The notes under the pieces are model-generated. The model was not told where the DNA came from. It saw only the letters and a list, made by a program, of their open reading frames with translations, and searched no databases. DNA of 52,323 nucleotides from Komagataeibacter saccharivorans (lineage in GTDB: Bacteria; Pseudomonadota; Alphaproteobacteria; Acetobacterales; Acetobacteraceae), in NCBI RefSeq assembly GCF_003207825.1, contig NZ_NKTY01000022.1:1-52323 (forward strand), given 5' to 3'. A program made the translations under genes and the position numbers. Below, in pieces: positions 19,348-27,867 of this stretch; position 1 is the stretch's first letter; each line of letters starts with the position of its first letter.

Positions 19348-20598
19348 ATGTCCATCAACATCCTGATGCCCGCGCTTTCGCCTACCATGAAGGAAGGCAA
19401 GCTGGCCCGCTGGCTCAAGACGGAAGGCGACACCATCGCATCCGGTGACGTGATTGCCGAAATCGAGACGGACAAGGCCACGATGGAAGTCGAGGCCGTG
19501 GATGAAGGCGTGCTGGGCCGTATCCTGACCCCGGAAGGGACGGAAGGCATCGCGGTCAATACGCCCATCGCCATTCTGGTGGCCGAGGGTGAAAGCGTGC
19601 CGGACATCTCGGCGGCTTCTGCCACGCCCCCGGTGGCGCAGGCACCCGTGGTCGCCCCGGCTGCGGCTCCGGCCCCTGCGGTGGCTCCGTCTGCTGCCCC
19701 CGCTGCATCCAGTGGAAAGCGTGTTTTCGCCTCCCCGCTGGCCCGCCGTATCGCGGCGCAGAAAGGGGTTGATCTGTCCACCCTGAAGGGAAGCGGCCCC
19801 AACGGCCGCATCGTGCGCCGTGATGTGGAGCAGGCCGGGCAGACCCCGGCCGCGACACCGAAAACCGCATCCCCTGCCGCAGTGGCGGAAGCCGCGGGCA
19901 CGGGTTACGCGAAGGTGCCCCATTCCACCATGCGCAAGGTGATCGCCCGCCGTCTGACGGAAGCGAAATCCACCATTCCGCATTTCTATGTGGAAATGGA
20001 TGTGCAGCTTGATGCGCTCATGGCGCTGCGCAGCCAGATGAACGCGGCATCCCCTGCGGAGGGACCGGGTGCGTACAAGATTTCCGTCAATGATATGCTC
20101 ATCAAGGCAGTCGCCGTTACGCTGCGGCGGGTGCCGAAGGTCAATGTATCGTACACGGACGATGCGGTTCTGGTTTATGACGACGTGGATATTTCCGTGG
20201 CCGTCTCCATTCCCGATGGGCTGATTACCCCTATCGTGCGTAAGGCCGATACCAAGAGCCTGCGGCAGATCAGCACCGAAACGCGCGATCTTGTCGCCCG
20301 CGCGCGGGCGGGCAAGCTGAAGCCGGAGGAATTTCAGGGGGGCACCTTCTCCATCTCCAATATGGGGATGTACGGGGTCAAGGCGTTCTCGGCCATCATC
20401 AACCCGCCGCAGGCCGCCATACTGGCCATTGCCGCAGCCGAGCGCAGGGCGGTGGTGAAGGGCGATCAGATTGCGATCGCTACAGTCATGACGGTTACCC
20501 TGTCGGTCGATCACCGGGTGGTGGATGGCGCGCTGGCGGCGGAATGGGTTTCGGCCTTCCGCGCCGTGGTGGAAAACCCCATGAGCCTTGTGGTCTGA
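19348..20598 (+). CDS. pdhC: Dihydrolipoamide acetyltransferase (PDH E2)
   Basis: E2 forms the PDH core and transfers acetyl groups from lipoamide to CoA. The 416-aa protein has one lipoyl domain (1-80; ETDKATME) and an Ala/Pro linker. A peripheral-subunit-binding domain follows (ASPLARRIAAQKGVDLSTLKGSGPNGRIVRRDVE, about 125-160). The catalytic domain spans about 190-416 with STMRKVIARRLTEAKSTIPHFY, FSISNMGMYGVKAFSAIINPPQAAIL and the active-site VDHRVVDGALAAEW. I chose the ATG at 19348, preceded by AAGGGGAAA; a GTG at 19330 overlapping the pdhB stop is the alternative. lpd follows 12 bases later. Confidence 0.96.
   Translation: MSINILMPALSPTMKEGKLARWLKTEGDTIASGDVIAEIETDKATMEVEAVDEGVLGRILTPEGTEGIAVNTPIAILVAEGESVPDISAASATPPVAQAPVVAPAAAPAPAVAPSAAPAASSGKRVFASPLARRIAAQKGVDLSTLKGSGPNGRIVRRDVEQAGQTPAATPKTASPAAVAEAAGTGYAKVPHSTMRKVIARRLTEAKSTIPHFYVEMDVQLDALMALRSQMNAASPAEGPGAYKISVNDMLIKAVAVTLRRVPKVNVSYTDDAVLVYDDVDISVAVSIPDGLITPIVRKADTKSLRQISTETRDLVARARAGKLKPEEFQGGTFSISNMGMYGVKAFSAIINPPQAAILAIAAAERRAVVKGDQIAIATVMTVTLSVDHRVVDGALAAEWVSAFRAVVENPMSLVV
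19444..19490 (+). repeat. Direct repeat copy 2 (lipoyl region of pdhC)
   Basis: This copy matches 18062-18108 at 46 of 47 positions by eye. Recombination between the copies would remove 1,382 bases, including the whole E1 beta catalytic domain, and leave one in-frame lipoyl domain. Confidence 0.85.
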
Positions 20599-20610
20599 GG
20601 AAGCGGTCCA

Positions 20611-22017
20611 ATGAGCACCACGCAATTTGATGTCATTGTTATTGGCGGTGGTCCCGGCGGTTATGTCGCGGCCATCCGCGCCGCCCAGCTTGGGCTGAAG
20701 GCTGCTGTGGTCGAAACCGCGCAGCTTGGCGGCATCTGTCTGAACTGGGGCTGCATTCCGACCAAGGCGCTGCTGCGCGCGTCGGAAATCAATCACCTGC
20801 TGCATAATCTGGATGAATTCGGCTTTGCCGCCGATAACGTGCGCTTTGACTTTACCAAGGTGGTCAAGCGTTCGCGTAAGGTTTCGGCGCAGCTTTCCGC
20901 CGGTGTCAGCCATCTGCTGAAAAAGAATGGCGTGACCGTCGTCAACGGCTTCGGTCGGCTTGCAGGCACGCAGGGCACATTGCGCAAGGTTTCCGTCACC
21001 AGTGATGGCGGGGAAACCATTCTGACCGCCCCGAACGTGATTCTGGCTACGGGCGCGCGGGCGCGTGTGCTGCCCGGACTGGAACCTGATGGCAGGCTTG
21101 TCTGGTCCTACCGCGAGGCCATGGTGCCCACCGAACTGCCGCGCAGCCTGCTGGTGATCGGGTCGGGGGCAATCGGGGTGGAATTCGCGTCCTTTTACCG
21201 GAACATGGGGGCGGAGGTCACGATTGTGGAAGTGGCCGACCGCATCCTGCCGGTGGAAGATGCCGAAATCAGCACCTTCGCCCGCAAGGCCCTGGAAAAG
21301 CAGGGCATGAAAATCCTGACCGGTGCGAAACTGGGCCGGATTGGCAAGGATGGGGACAGCGTGACGGTGGAGGTCACCGCCGGGGGAAAAACGCAGTCCG
21401 TTGTGGTGGAGCGCGTGATCTCGGCTGTGGGCATTGTCGGCAATGTCGAGAATATCGGGCTTGAGGGCACGGCGATCGAAGTCGACCGGACCCACATCAA
21501 GGTCGATCCCTACTGCCGCACGGGTGAAAAGGGTGTTTACGCCATCGGTGATATCGCATCCCCGCCATGGCTTGCCCACAAGGCCAGCCATGAAGGCGTG
21601 ATGGTGGCCGAACAGATCGCGGGCCGCACGGTCCACCCGATCAGCCCGCTGAACATTCCCGGCTGCACCTACTGCCGTCCGCAGGTGGCGTCGGTCGGGA
21701 TGACGGAAGAACGCGCAAAGGCGGCTGGTCACAAGATCCGTGTCGGGCGCTTCCCCTTCATTGGTAACGGCAAGGCCATTGCGATGGGTGAGCCGGAAGG
21801 GCTGGTGAAGACCATTTTCGATGAGGCAACGGGCGAACTGCTGGGTGCCCATATGGTCGGGCCGGAAGTGACCGAGATGATTCAGGGATACGTGATCGCC
21901 CGCACGGGTGAACTGACGGATGCCGAACTCAAGGAAACCGTATTCCCGCATCCCACCATATCGGAAACCATGCACGAAGCCGTGCTGGCGGCGTATGACG
22001 GGGCGCTGCATATCTAA
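20611..22017 (+). CDS. lpd: Dihydrolipoyl dehydrogenase (PDH E3)
   Basis: E3 re-oxidises dihydrolipoamide with NAD+. The 468-aa flavoprotein has the FAD dinucleotide fold VIVIGGGPGGYVAAIRAAQLG and the redox disulfide in GGICLNWGCIPTKALL. It also has the NAD-binding GSGAIGVEFASFYRNMGAEVTIVE, the second FAD motif GEKGVYAIGDIA and the catalytic His/Glu of HPTISETMHEAV. There is no lipoyl domain fused to it. Translation starts at ATG 20611. It is the last PDH-complex gene and lipA follows within 145 bases. Confidence 0.97.
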   Translation: MSTTQFDVIVIGGGPGGYVAAIRAAQLGLKAAVVETAQLGGICLNWGCIPTKALLRASEINHLLHNLDEFGFAADNVRFDFTKVVKRSRKVSAQLSAGVSHLLKKNGVTVVNGFGRLAGTQGTLRKVSVTSDGGETILTAPNVILATGARARVLPGLEPDGRLVWSYREAMVPTELPRSLLVIGSGAIGVEFASFYRNMGAEVTIVEVADRILPVEDAEISTFARKALEKQGMKILTGAKLGRIGKDGDSVTVEVTAGGKTQSVVVERVISAVGIVGNVENIGLEGTAIEVDRTHIKVDPYCRTGEKGVYAIGDIASPPWLAHKASHEGVMVAEQIAGRTVHPISPLNIPGCTYCRPQVASVGMTEERAKAAGHKIRVGRFPFIGNGKAIAMGEPEGLVKTIFDEATGELLGAHMVGPEVTEMIQGYVIARTGELTDAELKETVFPHPTISETMHEAVLAAYDGALHI

Positions 22018-22099
22018 CGCTGCCTGCGGCGGGGAAGGATCACGCGGTACCTGATCGTGCGGTTGTGATCCCGTCACGCGGGGAAGCGGGCAAGAACGC

Positions 22100-22126
22100 T
22101 TGACGCGGTGGGGCTGGCGTTACACT
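22100..22126 (+). promoter_or_regulatory. Weak candidate promoter for lipA
   Basis: TTGACG (22100-22105) and TACACT (22121-22126) resemble sigma-70 boxes, but the 15-base spacer is short. They lie about 35 bases before the chosen lipA ATG. lipA may simply be read from the PDH operon. Confidence 0.25.
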
Positions 22127-22160
22127 TGTGCTTATCTGCCTGTTTGCGGGGACCTGGTAC

Positions 22161-23153
22161 ATGTCTGTGCGTGTGATGATCGACCACCGGAAGAAGGGGG
22201 ACACGCCCCTTCGCCATCCAGAAAAGGCGCACAAGCCCGACAATCCCATCGCGCGCAAGCCCGACTGGATACGGGTGCGCGCGCCCAATCACCCCACCTA
22301 TCATGAAACGCGCAAGCTCATGCGTGACAACAAGCTTGTCACGGTATGCGAGGAAGCGGCATGCCCCAATATCGGGGAATGCTGGTCCCAGCGTCATGCG
22401 ACCATGATGATCATGGGGGAAATCTGCACGCGGGCCTGCGCATTCTGCAATGTCACGACCGGCATGCCCAATGCGCTTGATGCCGATGAACCCGAGCGCG
22501 TGGCGGATGCGGTGGCCCGTCTGGGGCTGCGGCATGTCGTTATCACTTCCGTTGACCGCGATGATCTGGCTGATGGTGGCGCACATCATTTCGCACGGGT
22601 GATTGGTGCCCTGCGTGCCAGCGCGCCGGATACGACGGTCGAGATCCTGACGCCTGATTTCCTGCGCAAACCCGGCGCGCTGGAGGTTGTGGTCCGTGCG
22701 CGGCCCGATGTGTTCAACCATAATCTGGAAACCGTGCCCCGGCTGTATCCCACGATCCGCCCTGGTGCACGCTATTACCAGTCGCTGCGCCTTCTGGACG
22801 ATGTGAAGCGGATGGACCCGTCCATCTTCACGAAGTCAGGACTGATGCTCGGCTTGGGCGAAGAACGGACCGAAATCACGCAGGTCATGGATGATCTGCG
22901 TATTGCGGACGTTGATTTCATCACTCTGGGGCAATATCTCCAGCCTACGGTCAAGCATGCCGCGGTGGCCCGGTTCGTTACGCCGGATGAATTCGCTGAT
23001 TACGCGACGATCGCGCGCGTAAAGGGCTTTCTTCAGGTCAGTGCCTCGCCACTGACCCGGTCATCGTATCATGCGGATTCTGATTTTGCGGAACTGCGCG
23101 CCGCACGCGAACACCGCCTGCGGACAGAGCGTGGCGCGATGGAGAGTAACTGA
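22161..23153 (+). CDS. lipA: Lipoyl synthase
   Basis: LipA is a radical-SAM enzyme that inserts two sulfurs into octanoyl groups on lipoyl domains. The 330-aa protein has the N-terminal auxiliary-cluster cysteines in [12 protein letters not shown] and the radical-SAM motif in [42 protein letters not shown] and a C-terminal RSSYHAD are also present. [11 protein letters not shown] precedes the core, as in homologues. I used the ATG at 22161 (GGGGA upstream); others are the ATG at 22176 and the longer frame from 22128. Placement after lpd puts the cofactor maker beside the two proteins it modifies (PdhB and PdhC). Its stop overlaps the next start (TGATG). Confidence 0.96.
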   Translation: MSVRVMIDHRKKGDTPLRHPEKAHKPDNPIARKPDWIRVRAPNHPTYHETRKLMRDNKLVTVCEEAACPNIGECWSQRHATMMIMGEICTRACAFCNVTTGMPNALDADEPERVADAVARLGLRHVVITSVDRDDLADGGAHHFARVIGALRASAPDTTVEILTPDFLRKPGALEVVVRARPDVFNHNLETVPRLYPTIRPGARYYQSLRLLDDVKRMDPSIFTKSGLMLGLGEERTEITQVMDDLRIADVDFITLGQYLQPTVKHAAVARFVTPDEFADYATIARVKGFLQVSASPLTRSSYHADSDFAELRAAREHRLRTERGAMESN

Positions 23154-23635
23154 TGCCCACCCATGCCGAACGTCGGCTTATTGCCTATTCCCCCGATCAG
23201 CTTTTTGATCTGGTGGCCGACGTCGGGAAATACCCACAGTTTCTGCCGTGGTGTACCAACGCGCGGGTTCGTACGCGCACCAGCACCGAACTGGTTGCGG
23301 ACCTGACCATAGGGTTTGGTCCGTTTCGGGAGACATTTACCAGCCGCGTCCTGCTTGAAGCACCCAGTACGATACGGGTCAGCTACGAAAAAGGGCCTTT
23401 CCGCTATCTGAACAACGTATGGACGTTCACGCCCGATGCGCGTGGATGTCTGGTTGATTTCTTTGTGGATTTCGAATTCCGTTCCCGCCTGTTGCAGGCG
23501 GCGATCGGCGTTGTCTTCAATGAAGCCGTGCGTCTCATGGTTTCGGCCTTTATCCGCCGTGCGCGGGATATTTACGGCCAGCCCGCAACGCCGGCTCCGC
23601 CGCCGATCGGCACGGCAAAAGCCGGTAATGCCTGA
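23153..23635 (+). CDS. Coq10/RatA-family START-domain protein
   Basis: This 160-aa polyketide-cyclase/START-fold protein has the family opening RRLIAYSPDQLFDLVADVGKYPQFLPWC, then LTIGFGPFRETFTSRV, GPFRYLNNVWTF and a C-terminal amphipathic helix. Members include mitochondrial Coq10, which binds ubiquinone and supports respiration, and bacterial RatA. For an obligate respirer the Coq10-like role is more plausible, but the sequence alone does not decide. Its ATG shares a base with the lipA stop, a linkage common in alphaproteobacteria. Confidence 0.9.
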   Translation: MPTHAERRLIAYSPDQLFDLVADVGKYPQFLPWCTNARVRTRTSTELVADLTIGFGPFRETFTSRVLLEAPSTIRVSYEKGPFRYLNNVWTFTPDARGCLVDFFVDFEFRSRLLQAAIGVVFNEAVRLMVSAFIRRARDIYGQPATPAPPPIGTAKAGNA

Positions 23636-23673
23636 TCCCCTCAAACCGTCAGTCCGGATTGGGAAACCTCATC

Positions 23674-23958
23674 ATGAAAAAATTCATTTCCGCCATGGCA
23701 GGCTGCATGCTGCTGGGCATGACATCGCTTGCCAGTGCTGCGCCGGCAGCCCATCATCCCGCCCCCGGCAGTGATGCCGAAACGGCGGACCTGAATGCAC
23801 AGAGCCTGCAGAAAGCCCGCGCCTCACTTCCCCCGCAGGCCGCGTCTGCTGCCCCGCCGGTAGCCGCCCCCGGCCATCCGGTACAGGCAGCGGGAACAGG
23901 CGAAACCGCCAGCCCCATCCGTGTGCCGGAAACAGGTAGCACGGTTTCCGGATACTGA
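23674..23958 (+). CDS. Small secreted Ala/Pro-rich protein
   Basis: This is a 94-aa protein with a clear signal peptide (MKKFISAMAGCMLLGMTSLASA, cleavage near ASA-AP). The mature part is low-complexity, rich in Ala, Pro and Ser, without Cys. It is predicted periplasmic. I do not recognise a family. The ATG at 23674 has GGGAAA upstream and begins the signal peptide; an ATG at 23659 would put five extra residues ahead of it. It lies 38 bases after the START gene and may be co-transcribed. Confidence 0.65.
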   Translation: MKKFISAMAGCMLLGMTSLASAAPAAHHPAPGSDAETADLNAQSLQKARASLPPQAASAAPPVAAPGHPVQAAGTGETASPIRVPETGSTVSGY

Positions 23959-24044
23959 TCGTCCCATCCGTGGCAGGTAGGCGGCTCTTCCTGCCAGTAT
24001 TGCGGCAGCGCGCCTAAAGCATTCCTGTAATGCAGTGCTGCCGT

Positions 24045-24548
24045 TTATCCCGCATTCAGCCGGTCCGCATGGTCAAGCAGTAGCGAAAGGGCGATGCGGA
24101 CGGCCTGCGCGCGGATTTCGGTGCGGGTGCCTGCAAATACATGGGAAACCGTGTCAACCTGTCCCCCGCACGCCGTACCAAACCAGACCAGTCCCACCGG
24201 TTTGTCCGGCACGGCGCCACCCGGCCCGGCAATGCCGGTGATGGACACGGCCATATTGGCATCGGGCGCATGCGCAAGGGCGCCCTGTGCCATGGCGGCG
24301 GCGACCTCCCGGCTTACGGCGCCGTGGCGTTCCAGTAGGCTGAGGGATACGCCCAGCGTATGGTGTTTCATGCTGTTGGAATAGGTGACGAAACCACCCG
24401 CCACCACATCGGACGATCCGGCGGCATGGGTCAGCGATGCGGCCAGCAGTCCGCCCGTGCAGCTTTCCGCCGTGACAATGCGGCGGCCCGCAGTGCGTAG
24501 CCGCATCAGGGCATCGGGCATGCGGGCAAGAAATGTATCAGGTAACAT
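24045..24548 (-). CDS. pncC: Nicotinamide-nucleotide amidase (CinA C-terminal domain)
   Basis: PncC deamidates nicotinamide mononucleotide to nicotinate mononucleotide, recycling NMN made by DNA ligase. The 167-aa stand-alone domain has TAESCTGGLLAASLT with the catalytic Ser, GGFVTYSNSMKHHTLGV with the Tyr/Lys pair, and SITGIAGPGG. The N-terminal molybdopterin-like CinA half is absent, as in E. coli YgaD. It follows pgpA by 34 bases and ends the terC-slt-pgpA-pncC run. Confidence 0.94.
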   Translation of the reverse strand: MLPDTFLARMPDALMRLRTAGRRIVTAESCTGGLLAASLTHAAGSSDVVAGGFVTYSNSMKHHTLGVSLSLLERHGAVSREVAAAMAQGALAHAPDANMAVSITGIAGPGGAVPDKPVGLVWFGTACGGQVDTVSHVFAGTRTEIRAQAVRIALSLLLDHADRLNAG

Positions 24549-24582
24549 CCGTCACATTCTCCTTTGCTGTGGCGGTAACGCG

Positions 24583-25047
24583 TCAGGCCAGATAACGGAT
24601 GCCTGTCAGGATGATGGCGGCCATGATCCCGGCCACGACATCATCCCCCATGATGCCGAGCGCATCATGCCGCCGGTCGAACCAGCCTACGGGACCGGGC
24701 TTGGTGATATCGAACAGGCGGAACAGGGCGAAGGCCAGCAGCAGCCACAGCACATCCACCCAGCGCAGGGCGGAAACGGGCAGGGGCACCAGCGGGAACA
24801 TCGCCAGCCACATGCCCGCGACCTCATCAATCACGATCCAGCCGTGATCTTCCCCGTTGGATACCAGTGCCGTGGCCCGGTAGCCGATCAGGGTGCAGGC
24901 AATGATGGCCAGCGCCATCCATGTCCATTGTCCCAGCAGGAGGACACCCACAACCATGGCCGCGAATGATCCCACCGTGCCTGGCGCACGCGGGGCAAAG
25001 CCGCAGCCCCCGAAGCTGGCAATCAGGCGGGCAGGGGATACCGCCAT
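24583..25047 (-). CDS. pgpA: Phosphatidylglycerophosphatase A
   Basis: PgpA removes phosphate from phosphatidylglycerophosphate to give phosphatidylglycerol at the inner membrane. The 154-aa protein has GFAPRAPGTVGSFAAM, VIDEVAGMWLAM, FDITKPGPVGWFDRR and the C-terminal GIMGDDVVAGIMAA, the full family pattern, among three or four hydrophobic helices. Its ATG shares one base with the slt stop. Cardiolipin synthase (36069) uses its product. Confidence 0.95.
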   Translation of the reverse strand: MAVSPARLIASFGGCGFAPRAPGTVGSFAAMVVGVLLLGQWTWMALAIIACTLIGYRATALVSNGEDHGWIVIDEVAGMWLAMFPLVPLPVSALRWVDVLWLLLAFALFRLFDITKPGPVGWFDRRHDALGIMGDDVVAGIMAAIILTGIRYLA

Positions 25048-27032
25048 CAGTCCTGCGCCAGTGCGGGGTCGGTTGCCTGATAAATGGCCATGTTCTCCTC
25101 CACCCTTTCAACGTAATTGCGTGTTTCCCCGAAAGGAATGCTTTCGATCCAGTCCAGCAGGGCATCGGGCACAGGCGTATCGCGCGCCGGGTTGCCCAGT
25201 GTCAGCAGCCAGTTGTCCGTGCGGTGCGGCCCGGCATTATAGGCCGCCGCAACGTAAGGAACGGCTCCCCCCACGCGCTGGGCTATATCCGCCAGATAGG
25301 CGGCACCCAGCCGCATGTTCAGTTGCGGATCGGTCAGGGTGGCTGCACTGACCGGCACATCCGTCATGCCGACCTTGCGCGCAACGTCGCGCGCCGTGGA
25401 CACCAGAAGCTGCATGAGACCCACTGCATGGGCGGGGCTGACCACCGCGGGGTCAAACCCGCTTTCCTGCCGCGCCACGGCCAGTTCCACATCCGCAGGC
25501 AGGATGCTTGTGGGCGGGGTATAGGGGCGGGGCCAGCCTTCGCGTATCAGCGTCAGCCCGTCGCGTCCGGCCAGACGGGCGATCATGACCGCGGCATCCG
25601 GCACGTTCAGCCGTGTCGCCATGCGTGCGGCCAGCACATGCGTCATCGCATCCGTGCCCTGCGCATCAAGGGCCAGGATGAAATCACGCGCATGATGCCC
25701 GTCACCCCATGCCGCCAGAATTTCCGCCGCGCGCGCCAGTTCCGTCGTATCGAACCGCACGGCATCGGCTACGGTGGGGCTGGGTTCCTTTTCGCGCAGC
25801 AGGTGCGCGCGGATCTGACGGCCCGCCTGATCGGGAACCAGCAACTGGTTCATCCGGTTGCCCGCCAGCCATTCAATCGCCATCTGCCCGTAGAAGGTAT
25901 TGGCCAGTTCCGCCGCGTGCGTCCATTGGGTCCGCGCGGGTTCATGCCGGCCACAGGCCCATAACGCGCGTCCCAGCCAGAACTGCCCCCGGCTGCGGGT
26001 AATAACGGGAACCGCCTGCGCCAGCGGGGTGAAGTCAGCCTGTGCGTGTTCGGCGTCATGCAGGTATTCGAGCCTGATCCAGCCAGTCAGGAACAGGGCG
26101 TCAAAATGGTTGGCCGCGCCGATATCCGCCGTGTCGTTGGCGATGAGCAGGGCGTCCTGTGGCCTGCGGGCCTGAAGCAGGTCGCGGGCCAGCCCGTCAC
26201 GTTCGCGCCAGAATGCGGCTGCGGTGCCGCCGGTTGCATGCTGTTCCGTCTCGATGCCCCGTGCGCGCCACAGGGCCAGCGCATCATCCAGCCGCTGTGC
26301 ATGGTGCAGCCAGCGCAGGCGGTCCAGCAATAATGCCGCATCAGCCTGCTGTTCAGGCGGTAGCAGGGCCAGTGTCGTTTCCGCCTGCGGATCATTGCGG
26401 CGGAAGGCGATGCGCGCGCGGGCAATGGGCTGCTGCGCCGGGGTCAGCAGGGGTACCTGCCGGGTCGCGGCTTCGACCTGTCCCGCGCGTTCCTGCCGGT
26501 CGAAGCGCTGCCAGTGGTCCTCCGGCGTGAAAGCACTGCCGAAGGCCGCCAGCATCGCCTGCGCGTCGGTCGGGCTGTCGGCGCGGTGTATCCATGTATC
26601 ACGCGCCCAGTCATCCAGCTTCGCCGGGCGGGGGGATGCACTGTTGCAGCGCAGCAGGGCATGCACATCCTTCAGCGGCAGCACGCCGCACAGCCGCCCC
26701 GCCGTGGCGTCATCCGGTTCGGCTGCAAGGGTCTGCTGAAACCGCGCCAGCAGGGTGGGGCGCTGTGGCCAGGCGGCATTTTCGCGCAGGAAGGTCGCGT
26801 ATTCATCGGAGCTTCCCCCCACCGGGGAAAGCAGGCGCAGGTAGACCACCAGCTTCGCGGCAATCGGGTCATCATCCGCATTGCCGGTCGCGGCCTGCGC
26901 TGGGGTGGGCCAGTTTTCTGCCTTCACCGCAGGCGGCGGGGATGATGCGGCAGGGGAAGGCAGCGCAAGCAGGCCGGACAGCGCCAGCCCCGTCGCAATG
27001 CCCAGACGATGGCTGGCGCGTGTACTCGTCAT
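25047..27032 (-). CDS. slt: Soluble lytic murein transglycosylase
   Basis: This 661-aa periplasmic enzyme cleaves peptidoglycan glycan strands to 1,6-anhydro-muropeptides. A signal peptide (GIATGLALSGLLALPSPAASS) is followed by a long alpha-helical superhelix of Slt70 type (about 60-470) with repeated Ala/Arg-rich helices. The C-terminal SLT domain has the catalytic Glu in LAVARQESGFDP, then AVGLMQLLVSTA, LTDPQLNMRLGAAYL and YVAAAYNAGPHRTDNW. The ATG at 27032 lies in an ATGA overlap with terC; 30 upstream codons in this frame are inside terC and not signal-like. Confidence 0.95.
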   Translation of the reverse strand: MTSTRASHRLGIATGLALSGLLALPSPAASSPPPAVKAENWPTPAQAATGNADDDPIAAKLVVYLRLLSPVGGSSDEYATFLRENAAWPQRPTLLARFQQTLAAEPDDATAGRLCGVLPLKDVHALLRCNSASPRPAKLDDWARDTWIHRADSPTDAQAMLAAFGSAFTPEDHWQRFDRQERAGQVEAATRQVPLLTPAQQPIARARIAFRRNDPQAETTLALLPPEQQADAALLLDRLRWLHHAQRLDDALALWRARGIETEQHATGGTAAAFWRERDGLARDLLQARRPQDALLIANDTADIGAANHFDALFLTGWIRLEYLHDAEHAQADFTPLAQAVPVITRSRGQFWLGRALWACGRHEPARTQWTHAAELANTFYGQMAIEWLAGNRMNQLLVPDQAGRQIRAHLLREKEPSPTVADAVRFDTTELARAAEILAAWGDGHHARDFILALDAQGTDAMTHVLAARMATRLNVPDAAVMIARLAGRDGLTLIREGWPRPYTPPTSILPADVELAVARQESGFDPAVVSPAHAVGLMQLLVSTARDVARKVGMTDVPVSAATLTDPQLNMRLGAAYLADIAQRVGGAVPYVAAAYNAGPHRTDNWLLTLGNPARDTPVPDALLDWIESIPFGETRNYVERVEENMAIYQATDPALAQD

Positions 27033-27634
27033 GCGGTGCCCCCGATATGGGTCCAGACCTCGCCACCACCCTTGATGATGAGTTCGATCGCCACAACCAG
27101 CACAACCAGCAGCCCGATCCACGAAATCCAGCGATACCGTTCCAGCAGGCGCGCGATCAGGGATGCCGCAACTGCCATCAGCACGACCGATATGACCAGC
27201 CCCGTGACCAGCACGCCCATATGCTCGCCCGCGGCCCCGGCTACCGCCAGAACGTTATCAAGGCTCATGGACAGGTCGGCCACCATGATGCGGATGATGG
27301 CATTGCGCAGCGATCCGGGGGCGGGGGCTGCATCGTTCTCCACGGCATCACCGCGCATTTCCCGATACATGCGCCAGCACACCCACAGCAGCAGCAGGCC
27401 GCCCGCCAGCGTCAGCCCGATAATGGCCAGCAGCCTGACGGCGACCAGCGCCAGCCCGATCCGTATGACTGCAGCACCCAGTATCCCGCACAGGATGGCG
27501 ATTCGCCGCGAACGGTGCGGCAGGTTACGCACCGCCAGCCCCACCACGATCGCGTTATCGCCCGCGAGTGTCACGTCAATCAGGATAACCTGGGCCAGCG
27601 CATAAAGCGAAGACGGCGAAAAAATAGCGGACAT
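27029..27634 (-). CDS. TerC/YjbE-family integral membrane protein
   Basis: This predicted 201-aa inner-membrane protein has six or seven helices. It carries the two diagnostic acidic motifs DVTLAGDNAIVVGL (about 20-33) and DLSMSLDNVLAVAG (about 118-131), which are probable metal-binding sites of TerC-type proteins. The family is linked to manganese or other metal export and to metalation of exported proteins, which fits its position ahead of an exported hydrolase. I chose the ATG at 27634 (MSAIFSPSSLYALAQ); the frame is open to 27724. It diverges from purB. Confidence 0.85.
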   Translation of the reverse strand: MSAIFSPSSLYALAQVILIDVTLAGDNAIVVGLAVRNLPHRSRRIAILCGILGAAVIRIGLALVAVRLLAIIGLTLAGGLLLLWVCWRMYREMRGDAVENDAAPAPGSLRNAIIRIMVADLSMSLDNVLAVAGAAGEHMGVLVTGLVISVVLMAVAASLIARLLERYRWISWIGLLVVLVVAIELIIKGGGEVWTHIGGTA

Positions 27635-27867
27635 GGAGCAGATACGATCCTGTAGGGGCATGCCCGTGGGCAGCGCGCGGTGCGTTATAACCGCTTTATG
27701 CCGTTGTGTGCGCCCATGATGCAATCACACCTGTCATGACAGATGATGTCGCCCCCTGATCGCCTTCATGATGGATCGGACGTGAATTAAGGGAGACGCA
27801 CGCAACAGAATTGGGTAGGAAAGCGGCCTGATCCCGATTGTGTCGCTACGTGAGGAAGCCTGAGAAC

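Noticed and set aside
19207-22077. A 956-codon open frame on the minus strand opposite pdhC and lpd
   Set aside because: It mirrors highly conserved PDH genes, has His/Arg/Gly-rich composition typical of antisense frames in GC-rich DNA, and shows no domain.
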